Shown in pieces: positions 37,161-48,929 of a DNA stretch of 64,000 bases. This stretch comes from Eriocheir sinensis (lineage: Eukaryota; Arthropoda; Malacostraca; Decapoda; Varunidae). The stretch is from positions 18,334,100 to 18,398,099 of the forward strand of contig NC_066517.1 in assembly GCF_024679095.1 (NCBI RefSeq). The letters are read 5' to 3'. The notes below the pieces were generated by a model. The model searched no databases and was not told the origin of the DNA. It saw only the letters and a program-made list of their open reading frames with translations. Numbering within the stretch: the stretch's first letter is position 1; the number at the start of each line of letters is the position of its first letter. Made by a program: the position numbers and the translations under genes.

Positions 37161-37232
37161 TCGCGTGCACCGGTTTAAAGTTGGAAGTTGAATCACCCGA
37201 CGAAACCATTATTAAAGTTTTCCCGCAAGCAA

Positions 37233-37263
37233 TATAAAAGTTGGCTGTGACGTATTTTCATTC
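37233..37263 (+). promoter_or_regulatory. Possible core promoter (TATA + Inr)
   Basis: TATAAAAG at 37233-37240 is followed by TCATTC (37258-37263), which fits the arthropod initiator TCAKTY. Its A would lie 27 bp after the first T of the TATA box. A CpG-containing purine-rich stretch follows. No coding exon is identified downstream, and both motifs are short enough to be chance. Confidence 0.28.
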
Positions 37264-37680
37264 TTCGATAGAGAAATAATTTTACGCGGAATTACTGAGT
37301 ACGACGAAGCGGCTTAGGGCGTGTGTGGGAAGGCTGGCGGGTCCGTGCACTGCGTTATTGGATGGTTCTTGGCACTAACACAGAGGCGGGGGGAGGCTGG
37401 GAAGCGAGGAGGAGCTGAGGCGGGAAGTAGGCGGAGGAGGCGATAGGAGAATATGAGTAGGGGAGGAGGAGGTGAGAGAGGAGGAGGAGGCGAGGGGGTG
37501 AGAGAGGAGGAGGAAGAAGAGGCGAGGGTGGCGGACTGTGCTGGGAGAAGTGTGATCGCGGCGAGCTCGAAAGTTTTGAGTGAAGAAGAAAAGGAAGAGG
37601 ATAAAGAAGAAAATTGAAGATTGCTCCTCCTCCTCTTCCTCCTCCTCCTCCTCCTCCTTCTCACCATCACCTGAAAAATA
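37264..37680. other. Purine- and CpG-rich stretch
   Basis: GAGG/GGCGGAGG-rich with frequent CpGs (AGGCGAGG, GATCGCGGCGAGCTCG), then a CTC tract at 37622-37660. It could be an untranslated first exon of whatever a promoter at 37233 drives. No frame supports a protein. Confidence 0.35.
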
Positions 37681-37689
37681 GTGATGATA

Positions 37690-37915
37690 ATGATGATAAC
37701 CGTGATTAAGATGATGATTTTGAGTTTTGAGTGAGCGTAGAAACATAAAAAGTAATAAAAAGCTCCATGTTACTTAAGAATTGGTATGATAATGATAATG
37801 ATGATAACCGTGATAAAGATGATGATTTTGAGTTTTGAGTGAGCGTAGAAACATAAAAAAGTAATAAAAATCTCCATGTTACTTAAGAATTGGTATGGTG
37901 ATGATAATGATGATG
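37690..37915. repeat. 108-bp tandem duplication
   Basis: ATGATAACCG at 37693 and 37801 begins two nearly identical copies containing TTTGAGTTTTGAGTGAGCG and CTCCATGTTACTTAAG. Confidence 0.95.
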
Positions 37916-38780
37916 AGGGTGATGTAGATGACACAGATGATTATAAGGATGATTTTAATAGTAGTAATGCTGGAAATGAAAGTCGATATGGTAATAATGA
38001 TGACGGCACTAATAAAAATCCGTAATAATAATAATAACAGTAAAATGACATCGCCAAACAGACTCCAGAGAATTCCACAAAGCAGTAAAATAATAGAAGT
38101 AGCGGCTAGGGAAGAATTACTCGGCGGGAAGTGGAATACAATCAGATTAATGCATTAGTGGAGTTGGCGGCGGCGGCGGTGGTGGTGGTGGTGGTGATGG
38201 CGAAGCGAAGTAGTGGTGATGGAGGTGCTGGTAGTGGTGGTGATGGTGGTGATGACGGAGGCGTGCTTAATGAAAAGGGAAAAGATGATGATGAAGATGA
38301 GTGGTGGTGGTGGTGGTGGTAGTGGGGGGGTGGAGGAAGAAGAGGAGTAGGAGGAGGAGGAGACTTATAGGGGTGGTAGTGTAGTGGAGATGGAGGAGGA
38401 GGAGGATAAGGAGGTAGTTATGGTGGAGTTGATGGTGATGACAAATGCTGTTATGATGGTGGGGGTGTATGAGGAGGACGTGGTGGGGGTGATGGTCGTG
38501 GTAGTGGTGGTAATGGTGATGTTGGTGGAGGTGGTGGAAGACGAGAAGGACGTGGTGGAGGTGACGGTGGTGGAAGTGGTGGCTGTACGGAAAATGGTGG
38601 AGGGGGTTAATTAAGATGCAAGGGATGGTGTTGATGATAATAGTGGTGGTAGGAGTGGTGGTGGTGGGGGGGGGGGGGGGGGCTGAGGGGTTGAAAGTGC
38701 AAGGGTTGGTGTTAGTTGTGATGGTGGTGGTAGTAGTGGTAGCGGTGGTTGTGGTGGTGGTGGGGGTGGGGAGGGGATGG
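37916..38780. repeat. GAT/GGT trinucleotide block
   Basis: G-rich plus strand of GAT, GGT and GGA units with a run of about 14 G near 38670. Valine/glycine/methionine frames are artefacts of the triplets. A single-copy stretch (38010-38160) interrupts. Confidence 0.88.
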
Positions 38781-39050
38781 TCCTGGAGAACTCAACAACG
38801 TACAGCTTATTCGCTTCCCCATTAGCGCTTTCCGCCGACATACCTTTCCTGATTACCTGCACGAACAATAACCTTAATTCTAACCCTCCCATTACGCGGC
38901 CCTTCGATACTACCTCAGCGGGAAAACACACAAGACGCCCATAAAAGGATTAATACCGTTCCCGCACTTATTCCTCCTCCGCGCGACCTTGGCCGAGTGT
39001 AATCTTGTCCGTTTCTTTTTACCTCTCCGTTCACTGGTAAACAAAGAGGA
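38781..39050. other. Single-copy sequence
   Basis: Ordinary complexity, CpG-containing, includes a GTAAACAAA forkhead-like word near 39040. No gene recognised. Confidence 0.45.
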
Positions 39051-39540
39051 TAACGTAGAGACATGCAAAGGGATTCACCACTGTCTCAATTACACGGGTA
39101 GATCTAAACCGATATTTCGTTTTTTGTTCGTATTGAGTTTACTTGACCAAATGATAAGTTAACATAGAACCATTGAAGGAAGAAGCATGGAAGCGAAAGA
39201 GATTCACCACTATCACAGTTGCAAGGAAAGATCTAATCCGATATTGTTTATTTTTTGTTCGTATTGAGTTTACTTGACCAAATGATAAGTTAACATAGAA
39301 CCATTGAAGGAAGAAGCATGGAAGCGTAGAAGTATGGAAGGAAGATAATAACGTAGAGACATGAAAAGAGATTCACCACTATCTCAGTTACAAAGGAAGA
39401 TCTAATTCGATATTGTTTATTTTTTGTTCGTATTGAGTTTACTAGACAAAATGATGAGTTAACATAGAACCATTGAAGGAAGAAGCATGGAAGCGTAGAA
39501 GTATGGAAGGAACCAATGTCTCAATCACAACACAACCAAC
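39050..39540. repeat. ~120-175-bp tandem repeat, 3 copies
   Basis: TTGTTCGTATTGAGTTTACT at about 39125, 39257 and 39426, each followed by AACATAGAACCATTGAAGG and preceded by GATTCACCACT. Confidence 0.93.
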
Positions 39541-39639
39541 ACCAAAACAACAGCATTCACATATAAAGAAAATATATTCAAACGTATATTCATGGTGATT
39601 TTATTCCCTCGTATGGCATTTGCAGTGTTGAATCTAATT

Positions 39640-42110
39640 TTCAGAGGTGGAAGAGAGGAAAGTTGAGGCATTTAGAGGGTAGAGGGAGCTATATAGTATC
39701 GATTTTTTTTGTTACAGAGGTGGAGGAGTGGAAGGTTACTGTATTTAGAAGGTAGGGGAGCCAGTGTCGACCTTTTGGTGCAGAGGTGGAAGAGAGAAAA
39801 GTTACAGCATATAGACGTTAGAGGGAGCTATATAACATCGAATCTTTGTTACAGAGGTGGAAAAGTGGACGGTTACTGTATTTAGAAGGTAGGGGAGCCA
39901 GTGTCGATCTTTTGGTGCAGAGGTGGAAGAGAGAAAAGTTACAGCATATAGACGTTAGAGGGAGCTGTATAGTATCGAATCTTTGTTACAGAGGTGGAAA
40001 AGTGGACGGTTACTGTATTTAGAAGGTAGGGGAGCCAGTGTCGATCTTTTGGTGCAGAGGTGGAAGAGAGAAACGTTACAGCACATAGAAGGTAGAGGGA
40101 GCGATTTAGTTTCGACTCTTTGTAATAGAGGTGGAAGAGAAAGGTTACTGTATTTTAAAGGTAGAATGAGACAGTGACGAAGCAGTGTAATAGAGGTGGA
40201 AGAAAAAAAAGTTACTGTAATTTGAAGAGAGAGAAACTCAGCGACGAACCATTGTTATAGAGGTGGAGGAGGAAAAAAGTTACTGTAATTTGAAGATAGA
40301 GGAAGCCAGTGACGAACCATTGTTATAGAGGTGGAGGAGGAAAACGTTACTGAAATTTGAAGATAGAGGAAGCCAGCGACGAACCATTGTTATAGAGGTG
40401 GAGGAGGAAAACGTTACTGAAATTTGAAGATAGAGGAAGCCAGTGACGAACCATTGTTATAGAGGTGGAGGAGGAAAAAGTTACTGTAATTTGAAGATAG
40501 AGAAAGCCAGCGACGAACCATTGTTATAGAGGTGGAGGAGGAAAAGTTACTGTAATTTGAAGATAGAGAAAGCCAGCGACGAACCATTGTTATAGAGGTG
40601 GAAGAGAGAAAGTTACTGTAATTTGAAGATAGAGAAAGCCAGCGACGAACCATTGTTATAGAGGTGGAAGAGAAAAAGTTACTGTAATTTGAAGACAGAG
40701 GAGCCAGCGACGAAACATTGTTATAGAGGTGGAGGAGAAAAAGTTACTGTAATTTGAAGACAGAGGAGCCAGTGACGAACCATTGTTATAGAGGTGGAGG
40801 AGAAAAAGTTACTGTAATTTGAAGATAGAGGAAGCCAGTGACGAACCATTGTTATAGAGGTGGAAAAGAAAGGTTACTGTATTTCGTAGGCATAGAGGCA
40901 GTTTCGAGCTTGTTACAGAGGTGAAAGAGAGAATGGTTACTATGTTATGAAGACTGAGGGAGAGAGTTTTGAGCCTTTGTAACAGAGCTGGAAAAGAAAA
41001 AAAAGGTTGCTGTTATTTGAAGATAAAGTTAGTGTCAAATCTTTGCTACCGAGGAGGAAGAGAGAGATTAAAGAGCATTGGGAACGTAGAGGCAGATAAC
41101 GTCGATCCTATGTTTAAGGTAATTCAGCACAATACAAATCCCCCAGAGAAAGAAAAGAGAGGCTAAAACATATTGAAGGTAGAGAGATCCAGTATCAAAC
41201 CGTTGCTACAGAGGAGGAAGAGAAAGAATAATGACCATTGGAAACGTAGAAGCTAATGTCAGTCCTTTGCAAACAGAGGAGAAAGAAAAAAAAAGGTTCC
41301 TCTATTTTGAAGGTGGAGGGAGGCAATATCAAACCGTTGCTACCGAGGAGGAAGAGAAAGAATAATGACCATTGGGAACGTAGAAGCTAATGTCAGTCCT
41401 TTGCAGACAGAGGAGAAAGAAAAAAAAAGGTTCCTCTATTTTGAAGGTGGAGGGAGGCAATTTTGAAGGTGGAGGGAGCCAATATCAAACCGTTGCTACC
41501 GAGGAGGACGAGAGACTGAAGAGCATTGGGAACTTAAAAGCTAATATCACTCTTTTGCTTCAGAGGAGAAAGAAAAAATAGGCTCCTGTATTTTGAAGGT
41601 AGAGGGAGCCAGTGTCAAACCGTTGCTACAGAGGAGGAAGAGAGAGACTAAAGAGCATTAGGAACGTAGAAACTAATGTCAATCCTTTGCTACAGAGGAG
41701 AAAGAACTAAAAAGACTCCTGTATTTTGAAGGTGGAGGGAGGCAGTGTCAAACCGTTTCTACAGAGGAAGAGGCAGACTAAAGGGCATTGGGAACGTACA
41801 AACTAATGTCAGTCCTTTGCAAACAGAGGAGAAATAGATAAAAAAAGACTCCTGTATTTTGAAGGTAGAGGTAACCAGTGTCAAACCGTTGTTACAGGAG
41901 ATGAAGAGAGAAACTAAAGGGCATTGGGAACGTAGAAACTAATGTCAGTCCTTTGCTAACAGAGGAGAAATAAATAAAAAAAAGACTCCTGTATTTTGAA
42001 GGTAGAGGTAACCAGTGTCAAACCGTTGTTACAGGAGTTGAAGAGAGAAACTAAAGAGCATTGGGAACGTAGAATCAGTTAATGTCGATCCTATATTTAA
42101 AGTAATTCAG
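39640..42110. repeat. 67-bp satellite, ~2.5 kb, with 134-bp dimers
   Basis: The core word CAGAGGTGGAAGAG (later CAGAGGAGGAAGAG) recurs about every 67 bp. The left third is a dimer (TGTCGATCTTTTGGTG about 137 bp apart). The middle (40243-40860) is nearly monomeric, with GACGAACCATTGTTATAG every 66-68 bp. The right third is again dimeric, with TCAAACCGTTG at 41195, 41329, 41485, 41615, 41748, 41881 and 42018. Confidence 0.96.
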
Positions 42111-42310
42111 CAACACACAAATTCCTCATGTCTATAGTTTTTTCCACCCCGGAGATTACGTAGACGCTAAATATCTAACCAACATTTTTTTTTCTCGCAC
42201 GCGGCAAATAGTTGGGATTTTTCTCCGTGTTTGGCTTGCCGGCGCGGGGCTGCGTGCGCATTCGTGCATAGATGAATAAATTAGTAAAATAAATATATCC
42301 AGTAAGCGCC
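42111..42310. other. Single-copy junction sequence
   Basis: Ordinary sequence between two satellites; nothing recognised. Confidence 0.5.
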
Positions 42311-42726
42311 TAAATTTGTCCAACTTTATTTGCTCTTTCAGTAGAATATTCATCTGTTTGTCGCGCTGGTTTGTCGCCGTTGCTGTTCCATATTTGCTTG
42401 GTGCTTTTGTTTAGTTTGTATTTATTATTATTGTTGTTATCATTCGTGAACGCCAACCTTTGTCCGACTTTATCTTTCCTTTTAGTAGAATATTCAAATG
42501 TTTGACTTATTTATTTGTCGCTGTTGGTGGGCTATATGTACTCTACTTTTATGATGGTTTGAATTTATTATTATTACTATTATTATTATTATTATTATTA
42601 TCATTCGTGAACGTCGACCTTTGTCCGACTTTATCTTTCCTTTTAGTAGAATATTCAAATGTTGGACTTTTAACTTATTTGTCGCTGTTGGTGGGGTATA
42701 TATACTGTACTTATATGATAGTTTGA

Positions 42727-42822
<96 letters not shown>

Positions 42823-43320
42823 TATTATTATTATTATTATCGTCATTATCATTCGTAAACTCCTTAATCGGTCTAACTTCATCTTTCCTTTTAGTAGAAT
42901 ATTCATCTATTTGGCTTACTTATTTGTTGTTGTTGGTGGGCTATATTTACTCTACTTTTATGATAGTTTGAATTTATTATTATTACTATTATTATTATTA
43001 TTATTATCATTAGTAAACGCCTAATTTGTCTAACTTCATCTTTCCTTTTAGTAGAATATTCGTCTGTTTACCTTTCTTATTTGTCACTGTTGGTGTGTTG
43101 TATTTACTCACTACTTTTATGACATTTTGAATTTATTATTATTATTGTGATGATGATTAGTAAACGCCAACATTTGTCTAACTTTATCTTTCCTTTTAGT
43201 ATAATATTTATCTGTTTACCTTTGTTATTTGTTGCTGTTGGTGTGGTTTATTTAATCACTACTTTTATGATGGTTTGAATTTATTATTATTATTATTATC
43301 ATCCTCATTACCATCATTCT
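42310..43320. repeat. ~145-bp satellite with embedded (TTA)n
   Basis: TTTCCTTTTAGTAGAATATTC lies near 42340, 42475, 42636, 42882, 43040 and 43190. Each is followed by TTGTCGCTGTTGGTG and then GTTTGAATTTATTATTA. The TTA run varies from a few to about 37 triplets (42728-42840), which accounts for most spacing variation. Confidence 0.95.
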
Positions 43321-43469
43321 CATTATCCAAAAATATCTCAAAACAAACACATTCTTTAATCCCTAAATCCAACTTCTCCTTCTCTCTTATCATCAATATT
43401 ATTATCTTTATTATTCTCGTTACCCGGAAGTATCAAAAAAAAAAAATTCTTCAACCCCCAAAGCTAACT

Positions 43470-44020
43470 CCTTTTCCAAACCAAAACCCGCGGGACCCGA
43501 GAAAGAAACACTCACTCTTTCCAACTCTATCAGCCGTGTCTGTTTGTGCGGTGCCTCTGTCTGCGTGTGGATTCGCCCGTGTCTCTATCCATTCATCTGT
43601 GTGGCTGTGTTGGGGTGTCTGTGTGTGCCTCTTCCAAAGCCAAACCCACGAACCCGAAAAAGAAACACCCAATCATTCCATTCCTACCAGCCGTGAGTGT
43701 CTGTACGATGTCTCTGTCTGTGTGTGTGTGTGTGTGTGTATGGATTCCCCCGCGTCTGTATCCATCTGTGTGGCTGCGTCCTCTCCCAAACCAAACCCGC
43801 AAGACCCGAAAAAGAAACACAGAAACACACTCTCTTTTCACTTCTATCTGTGCTGTGTCTCTATCTGTGTGTGTGTGGATTCGTCAGCGTCTATATCCGT
43901 CTGTGTGGCTGTGTCCTTTCCCAAACCAAACCCGCAAGACCAGAAAAATTAACAGAAACACACACTCTTTTCACTTCTATCTGTGCGGTGTCTCTTGTCT
44001 GTGTGTGTGGATTCGCCGGT
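43470..44020. repeat. ~130-158-bp tandem repeat, 4 copies
   Basis: CCAAACCAAACCCGC-like segments at 43474, 43633, 43784 and 43919, each followed by CCCGAAAAAGAAACA, then a GTGTCTCTGTCTGTGTG and a GGATTCG-C-GTGTCT segment. Frames of 225 and 234 codons spanning it repeat the same peptide and are not credible genes. Confidence 0.92.
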
Positions 44021-44210
44021 GTCTGTATCCGTCCGTCTGTGTGTGCGGGTGTGTCGGGCGGCGGGTATTGGTCATTGATCCGCTGTTTACGTGTCGCGGG
44101 ACGAGGGTCGGACACGTGATCTGGGTCATGAGCGGGCGGGCACGCTTCTGGCCCCTGCCCTGGCTGGGGATGAGGCGTAATTGCATATTAGGAGGAGCAA
44201 ACAAGGTGAG
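44021..44210. other. GC-rich single-copy patch
   Basis: CpG-containing sequence (GTCGGGCGGCGGG, GTGTCGCGGGACGAGGGTCG), unlike its neighbours. No exon evidence beyond short open frames. Confidence 0.4.
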
Positions 44211-44900
44211 GAGGAAGGCAGGAGGAGGAGAGACTGGGCGGAGGAGGTGAACAGGAATAGAAGGGAGAAGATGGAAGAGGGTGACGGGAATAGAAGGGGA
44301 ATAGGAGGGTGAACCGAAATAGAAGAAGGCGGAGGAGGGTGGACAGGAGGATGGAGTGGGTGGAGGAGAGTGGACAAGATAAGGGAGAGGGTCAAGGAAG
44401 GTGGACAGGCAGAAGGGAGAGGGCGGAGAAGGGTGCACAGAAGGAGAACAGAAAGGTGGAGGCGGGTGAACAAGAGAAGAGGGAGAGGGTAGAGGAGGAT
44501 GGACAGGAGGAGAAAGGAGAGGATGGAGGAAGGAAGGAGGGACAGGAGGAGAATGGAGAGGCTGGGGGAGGCTGGACCAAGGGCTGAACGTGAGGGATAC
44601 TGGAGAGATTCTGGGAGAGAACAGGCGGGTCTGGAGGAGGTCGAGGAGGGGAGGGAAGGGAGGGGAAGGGATGCTCTGAGAATATAGTAAAGGTGAGACG
44701 GTGGGGGAGGAAGGGAAGGGAGGACTAAACGTGAGGGATGCTGGAGAGATTGTGGGAGAGGAGAGGAAGAGCCGGGGAAGTGGAGGATGGGGAGGGGAAG
44801 GAAGGAAAGTGGTGGAGAAGGTCGAGGTGGGGGAGGGGAGGGAGAGGAGGGGAAATGGGGTCCTGAGGGGGGAGAGGAAGGAGAAGTAATATGACGATGC
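44210..44900. repeat. Polypurine GGA/GGTGGA repeat block
   Basis: Units like GGAGGGTGGACAGGAGGA repeat every 20-35 bp to 44560, then GAGGGATRCTGGAGAGATT and GTGGGGGAGG units near 44590-44880. Opposite-strand 400-codon and 153-codon frames are compositional. Confidence 0.88.
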
Positions 44901-45136
44901 AGTAGAACGTGATGAGCGGAGGCGGCTTGAGTGTGAAGGGAATAAATGAAAGGGACTAAGTGTGAAAGGTCAAGGTCGGGCAGAGGGCGCTTAACAGTGA
45001 AAGCCAAATGGACGAGGGTTGACGGTGATTCTGAAAGGGCGAGCAACGATGCCAGACGATAAGGGAGACGGGAGAGGGTTGAAGTGTGTGCAAGGTGTGT
45101 TTGAGGGCGTAAAGGAGGGTCAGGGGCGTTGATAAG

Positions 45137-45278
<142 letters not shown>

Positions 45279-45359
45279 TTCCAAGATGAAAAGCGGGTTG
45301 AACAGTAATCAGATTTAGGAAAAGACACGTAAGGGGACTATTCGAAGAGAGAGAGACAG

Positions 45360-45770
45360 CGAGAGAGAGAGCAATAAACGGAGGTACAAGAGCATAGAGG
45401 AGGTATAGATTGAAGGAGATACAAGAGGAGAGCGTGGGAGGGTAGGAGAGGGATATATTTGGGTGGAGTGGAGGTATGGACTAAGGAAGATGAGAAAGGA
45501 AAGCGTGGGAGGGGCGGAGAGGGATATATTAAGGTCGTGGGGCTCAGAGGATAGGGAAAGACAGCGTAGGAAGGCAGAATAGGGATACACAAGGCTGTGG
45601 AGAAGGTATGGGCACAGAGATAGATGAGAAAGAAAAGCGTGGGTGTTCAGAAGATGGATATATAGTGCCGTGCAGGAGGGAATGGGGAGCAAAATTAATA
45701 TGAAAGGGGAGCGTGGGAGGGCGGCAACGGTGGAGGAAGGGACGCTGTGGGTGGAATGGAGATGAAGCCC
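45360..45770. repeat. ~70-bp purine-rich degenerate repeat
   Basis: AGCGTGGGAGGG-like words at about 45431, 45502, 45563, 45635 and 45710, with GAGAGGGATATAT between. Confidence 0.83.
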
Positions 45771-45869
45771 AAGACAGAGGCCCAGCTTTGAGGAGCAGGG
45801 GAGTGTGAATGGGAGGTGGAGGGAGGCTGAGGTGCTGGGAGGCCTTAGGTAATGAAGGATAGAGGAGAG

Positions 45870-46075
45870 CGGGAGCAGAGGGACGTCAGGTTGATTGCAG
45901 AGGGAGGAGAGAAGGATAGAGAAGGGGAAGAGAGATAGAATAGAGGGGAAGAGGGAAAAGGGATAGAGAGGAGGGAAAAGCGAAAGGGAATGAAAGGTTA
46001 CGAGGAGGAGAATGAGGAAAAGATGAAACGTTTGAGGGGAGCAGGATGGAAGGGAAGAAAGCAGAGAGAGAGAGA
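45870..46075. repeat. Diverged single unit of the 151-bp family
   Basis: Contains GGGACGTCAGGTTGATTG, GAATGAAAGGTTACGAGG and GGATGGAAGGGAAGAAAGC, corresponding in order to the array at 47520-48310. Confidence 0.78.
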
Positions 46076-46145
46076 GAAAGAGAAAGAGAAAGAGACAGAC
46101 AGACAGACAGACATACAGACAGACAGACAGACAGACAGAGAGAGA
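46076..46145. repeat. (GACA)n microsatellite
   Basis: GACA units after an AAAGAGA tract. Confidence 0.95.
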
Positions 46146-46340
46146 TGAAGTGATGAAAACAGGATGGAAGAGAAAGAAGAGACGTAGAGTACTGAAAAGA
46201 GAGGAAGAGAGAAAGATAGAGAAAGAGAGCAAAAATGTACAAAAATGGTGATACGAGAAACAGACGGAAAGAGAAAATCATAAGTGGGGGATAATATAAA
46301 CTTGAAAGAGCAATATAAGAAGTAACATTAAGTAAGAGTA

Positions 46341-46450
46341 ACAAGCTTATACTCCTCCTCTTCCTCCTCCTAATACTCCTTCTACTTCTACCACTAATTC
46401 TCCTCCTCCTGATCCTCCTAATGCCACTCCGCCTCCTCGTCTCTCCTCAC
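46341..46450. repeat. CTC/CTA trinucleotide tract
   Basis: Interrupted CTC, CTA and ACT units. Confidence 0.8.
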
Positions 46451-46640
46451 TGTTACATATTATATCCACTTGGCCAGGTAATGTTGGGCTCTCAGGTAGA
46501 ACAGGTAATATCAGACACATGTAGTTGAGAGTCAGACACATCGCCCACAGCCTCCGTTACGTGATACCAAAAATAACTGGTTCCGTTTAGGTAAGGTTGT
46601 CAAAGTTGGACGGTTGAGGGAAGGGAGATAAAGAGGAGAG
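46451..46640. other. Single-copy sequence
   Basis: Mixed sequence with several CAGGTA words; the GTAAGGTTGT segment recurs at 48361. Confidence 0.45.
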
Positions 46641-46861
46641 TAAACGCAAAATGAAATGAAAGGTTACAAGGAGGAGAATGAGGGAGATAGAGAGGGAGTG
46701 AATTTAGATAAGGTCAGGAGAGAAGAAAAAGAAGAGAAGAGAGGAAGAGATTGAAAGCGAACAGGAAGAGAAAGGGGAAATAAAGTAGAAGGATGAAAAA
46801 TTAAAGAAAGAGAAGAATAAAGAAAAACATAACGAAGAACAGGAAGAGAGAATAAGAGAAA

Positions 46862-46864
<3 letters not shown>

Positions 46865-46953
<89 letters not shown>
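46865..46953. repeat. (GA)n microsatellite
   Basis: Perfect GA run of about 89 bp. Confidence 0.97.
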
Positions 46954-46956
<3 letters not shown>

Positions 46957-47023
46957 AAGAATGAAAACAAGGATGGAAGGAAGAGAGAGAAGACAAATCC
47001 TCTAGCCAGACATCTAAAGCTGC

Positions 47024-47387
47024 GGTTGGTATTCTTAGACAATCCCTTCTCTCACATCTATAATTTATAAAGGCCAAAAATGAGGTTTAAGGCGTCCCCA
47101 TGAGTCTTTCTTTACGTTCACGGTGCACAGACTTTGCCAGACTACCACCAGGGTCATTAAACTGCCCATGGAAACGACCACAAATCCTACGAAAGCCTTG
47201 TTAAATGTATGTGTTTGGGTGCGCTGAATGGTCTAAGTGTTGGGTGTTTCTTTACGTTCACGGTGTAGAAGATTTGCCAGACTACCACCAGGGTTATTAA
47301 ACTGCCCATGGAAACGACCACAAATCCTGCGAAAGCCTTGTTAAATGTATGTGCTTGGGTGCGCTGAAAGGCTGAAGAATACTGGCC
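47024..47387 (+). mobile_element. MITE-like element, 364 bp, TIRs and TSD
   Basis: The left end GGTTGGTATTCTTAGACA and the inverted right end GGCCAGTATTCTTCAGCC form the TIR. The 3-bp duplication TGC flanks it (47021-47023, 47388-47390). The core is present twice: TTTACGTTCACGGTG starts at 47111 and 47251, a 140-bp period. It shares ACTACCACCAGGGTCAT and CCTACGAAAGCCTTGT with the copies at 14235 and 25712. Confidence 0.87.
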
Positions 47388-47519
47388 TGCGTGTCCTCTA
47401 AGTAACTATATTAACATTCTTCAAGTTACCTCCATAAAAACGCTCATTCCCTTCCCCCATTCAGAGTATATAAATAAACAGTCCACAGAAAAAAAGGTAA
47501 TGGTGTGTGCTAGAAAAGG

Positions 47520-48310
47520 TCAAGGGAAGAGAGGAGAGAGATGTTAGTGATTGAAGAGGGAGAATGAGAGGGATGAAAAGGAGGGAAAATAGCGTAAGGG
47601 AATGAAAGGTTACAAGCAGGAGAGTGTGGATAAGATGAACGATTTGAGAGGAAAAGGATGGAAGGGAAGATGGGCAAGAGAGGGAGAGAGGAGAGGGATG
47701 TCAACCTGATTGGAGAGGGAGAAGGAGAAGGATAGAGAAAAGGGAGTAAGGGAAGGAAGGGTTACGGGAGGAGAATGAGGGAAAGATGAACGATTTGAGA
47801 GGAAAAGGATGGAAGGGAAGATGGGCAAGAGAGGGAGAGAGGAGAGGGATGTCAACCTGATTGGAGAGGGAGAAGGAGAAGGATAGAGAAAAGGGAGTAA
47901 GGGAAGGAAGGGTTACAGGGAGGAGAATGAGGGAAAGATGAACGATTTGAGAGGAAAAGGATGGAAGGGAAGATGGGCAAGAGAGGGAGAGAGGAGAGGG
48001 ATGTCAACCTGATTGGAGAGGGAGAAGGAGAAGGATAGAGAAAAGGGAGTAAGGGAAGGAAAGGTTACAAGGAGGAGAATGAGGGAAGGATGAACGATTT
48101 GAGAGGAAAAGGATGGAGGGGAAGATGGGCAAGAGAGGGAGAGAGGAAAGGGATGTCAACCTGATTGGAGAGGGAGAAGGAGAAGGATAGAGAAAAGGGA
48201 GTAAGGGAAGGAAGGGTTACTGGAGGAGAATGAGGGAAAGATGAACGATTTGAGAGGAAAAGGATGGAAGGGAAGAAAGCCAAAAGAGGGAGAAAGGAGA
48301 GGGATGACAG
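47520..48310. repeat. ~151-bp purine-rich satellite, ~5 copies
   Basis: ATGTCAACCTGATTGG occurs at 47699, 47849, 48001 and 48153, spacing 150-152 bp. Each copy has GAACGATTTGAGAGGAAAAG and GGAAGATGGGCAAGAGAGG. A diverged copy ends the array at about 48300. Confidence 0.96.
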
Positions 48311-48500
48311 ACTGATTCGACAGAGGTTAAGGTTCACCGTCCAACACGTACAGGTAAAGGTAAGGTTGTGGGCATCCGCTATAGCTACATGTGGCCTCGG
48401 TGGTCATCTCCGTCGGGGGGCTCTGATCTCTGTAACTTAATACCAACTGTTACCATTAGCAAGAGAGGTGAAGCGGTGACTTGTGGACTGTGCACTAACA
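48311..48500. other. Single-copy sequence
   Basis: Ordinary complexity; nothing recognised. Confidence 0.45.
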
Positions 48501-48825
48501 CCATCACCACCACCAGTATCACCATCACCACCACCAGTATCACCATCACCACCACCAGTATCACCACCACCAGTATCATCACCATCACCGCCACCTCTAT
48601 CACACGCTCGTCATCACAATCACCACCATCCCTATTATAATCACTCCACCTATCACCACCACCACCACCACCACCACCACAATCACCACCAATTCAGACC
48701 AGCAACAACAACAACAACGACACACTTTGGTCTTGAAGGACATATTAATAATGGTGGTATCTTGCAACCACTACCACCACCACCACCACAACCACCACCA
48801 CCACCACAGGATACCACCACGTGCC
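48500..48825. repeat. ACC/ATC trinucleotide block
   Basis: ATCACC and ACCACC units with an AAC tract near 48704-48716 and a single-copy interruption at 48720-48765. Confidence 0.93.
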
Positions 48826-48929
48826 TTAATTAAAATGAAATCCGATCAGGCCGAGTCCCAGGTGTTTATAGATGCCTGGCCGAGGCTTACACAGGATCAA
48901 CATAAGCTTACAACAGGGTGGAAGGGAAA

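Noticed and set aside
43275..44250. 225- and 234-codon plus-strand frames with repeated PNP and CVC peptides
   Set aside because: Repetition follows the ~130-158-bp DNA repeat, two frames are open at once, and unit lengths are not a constant multiple of 3.
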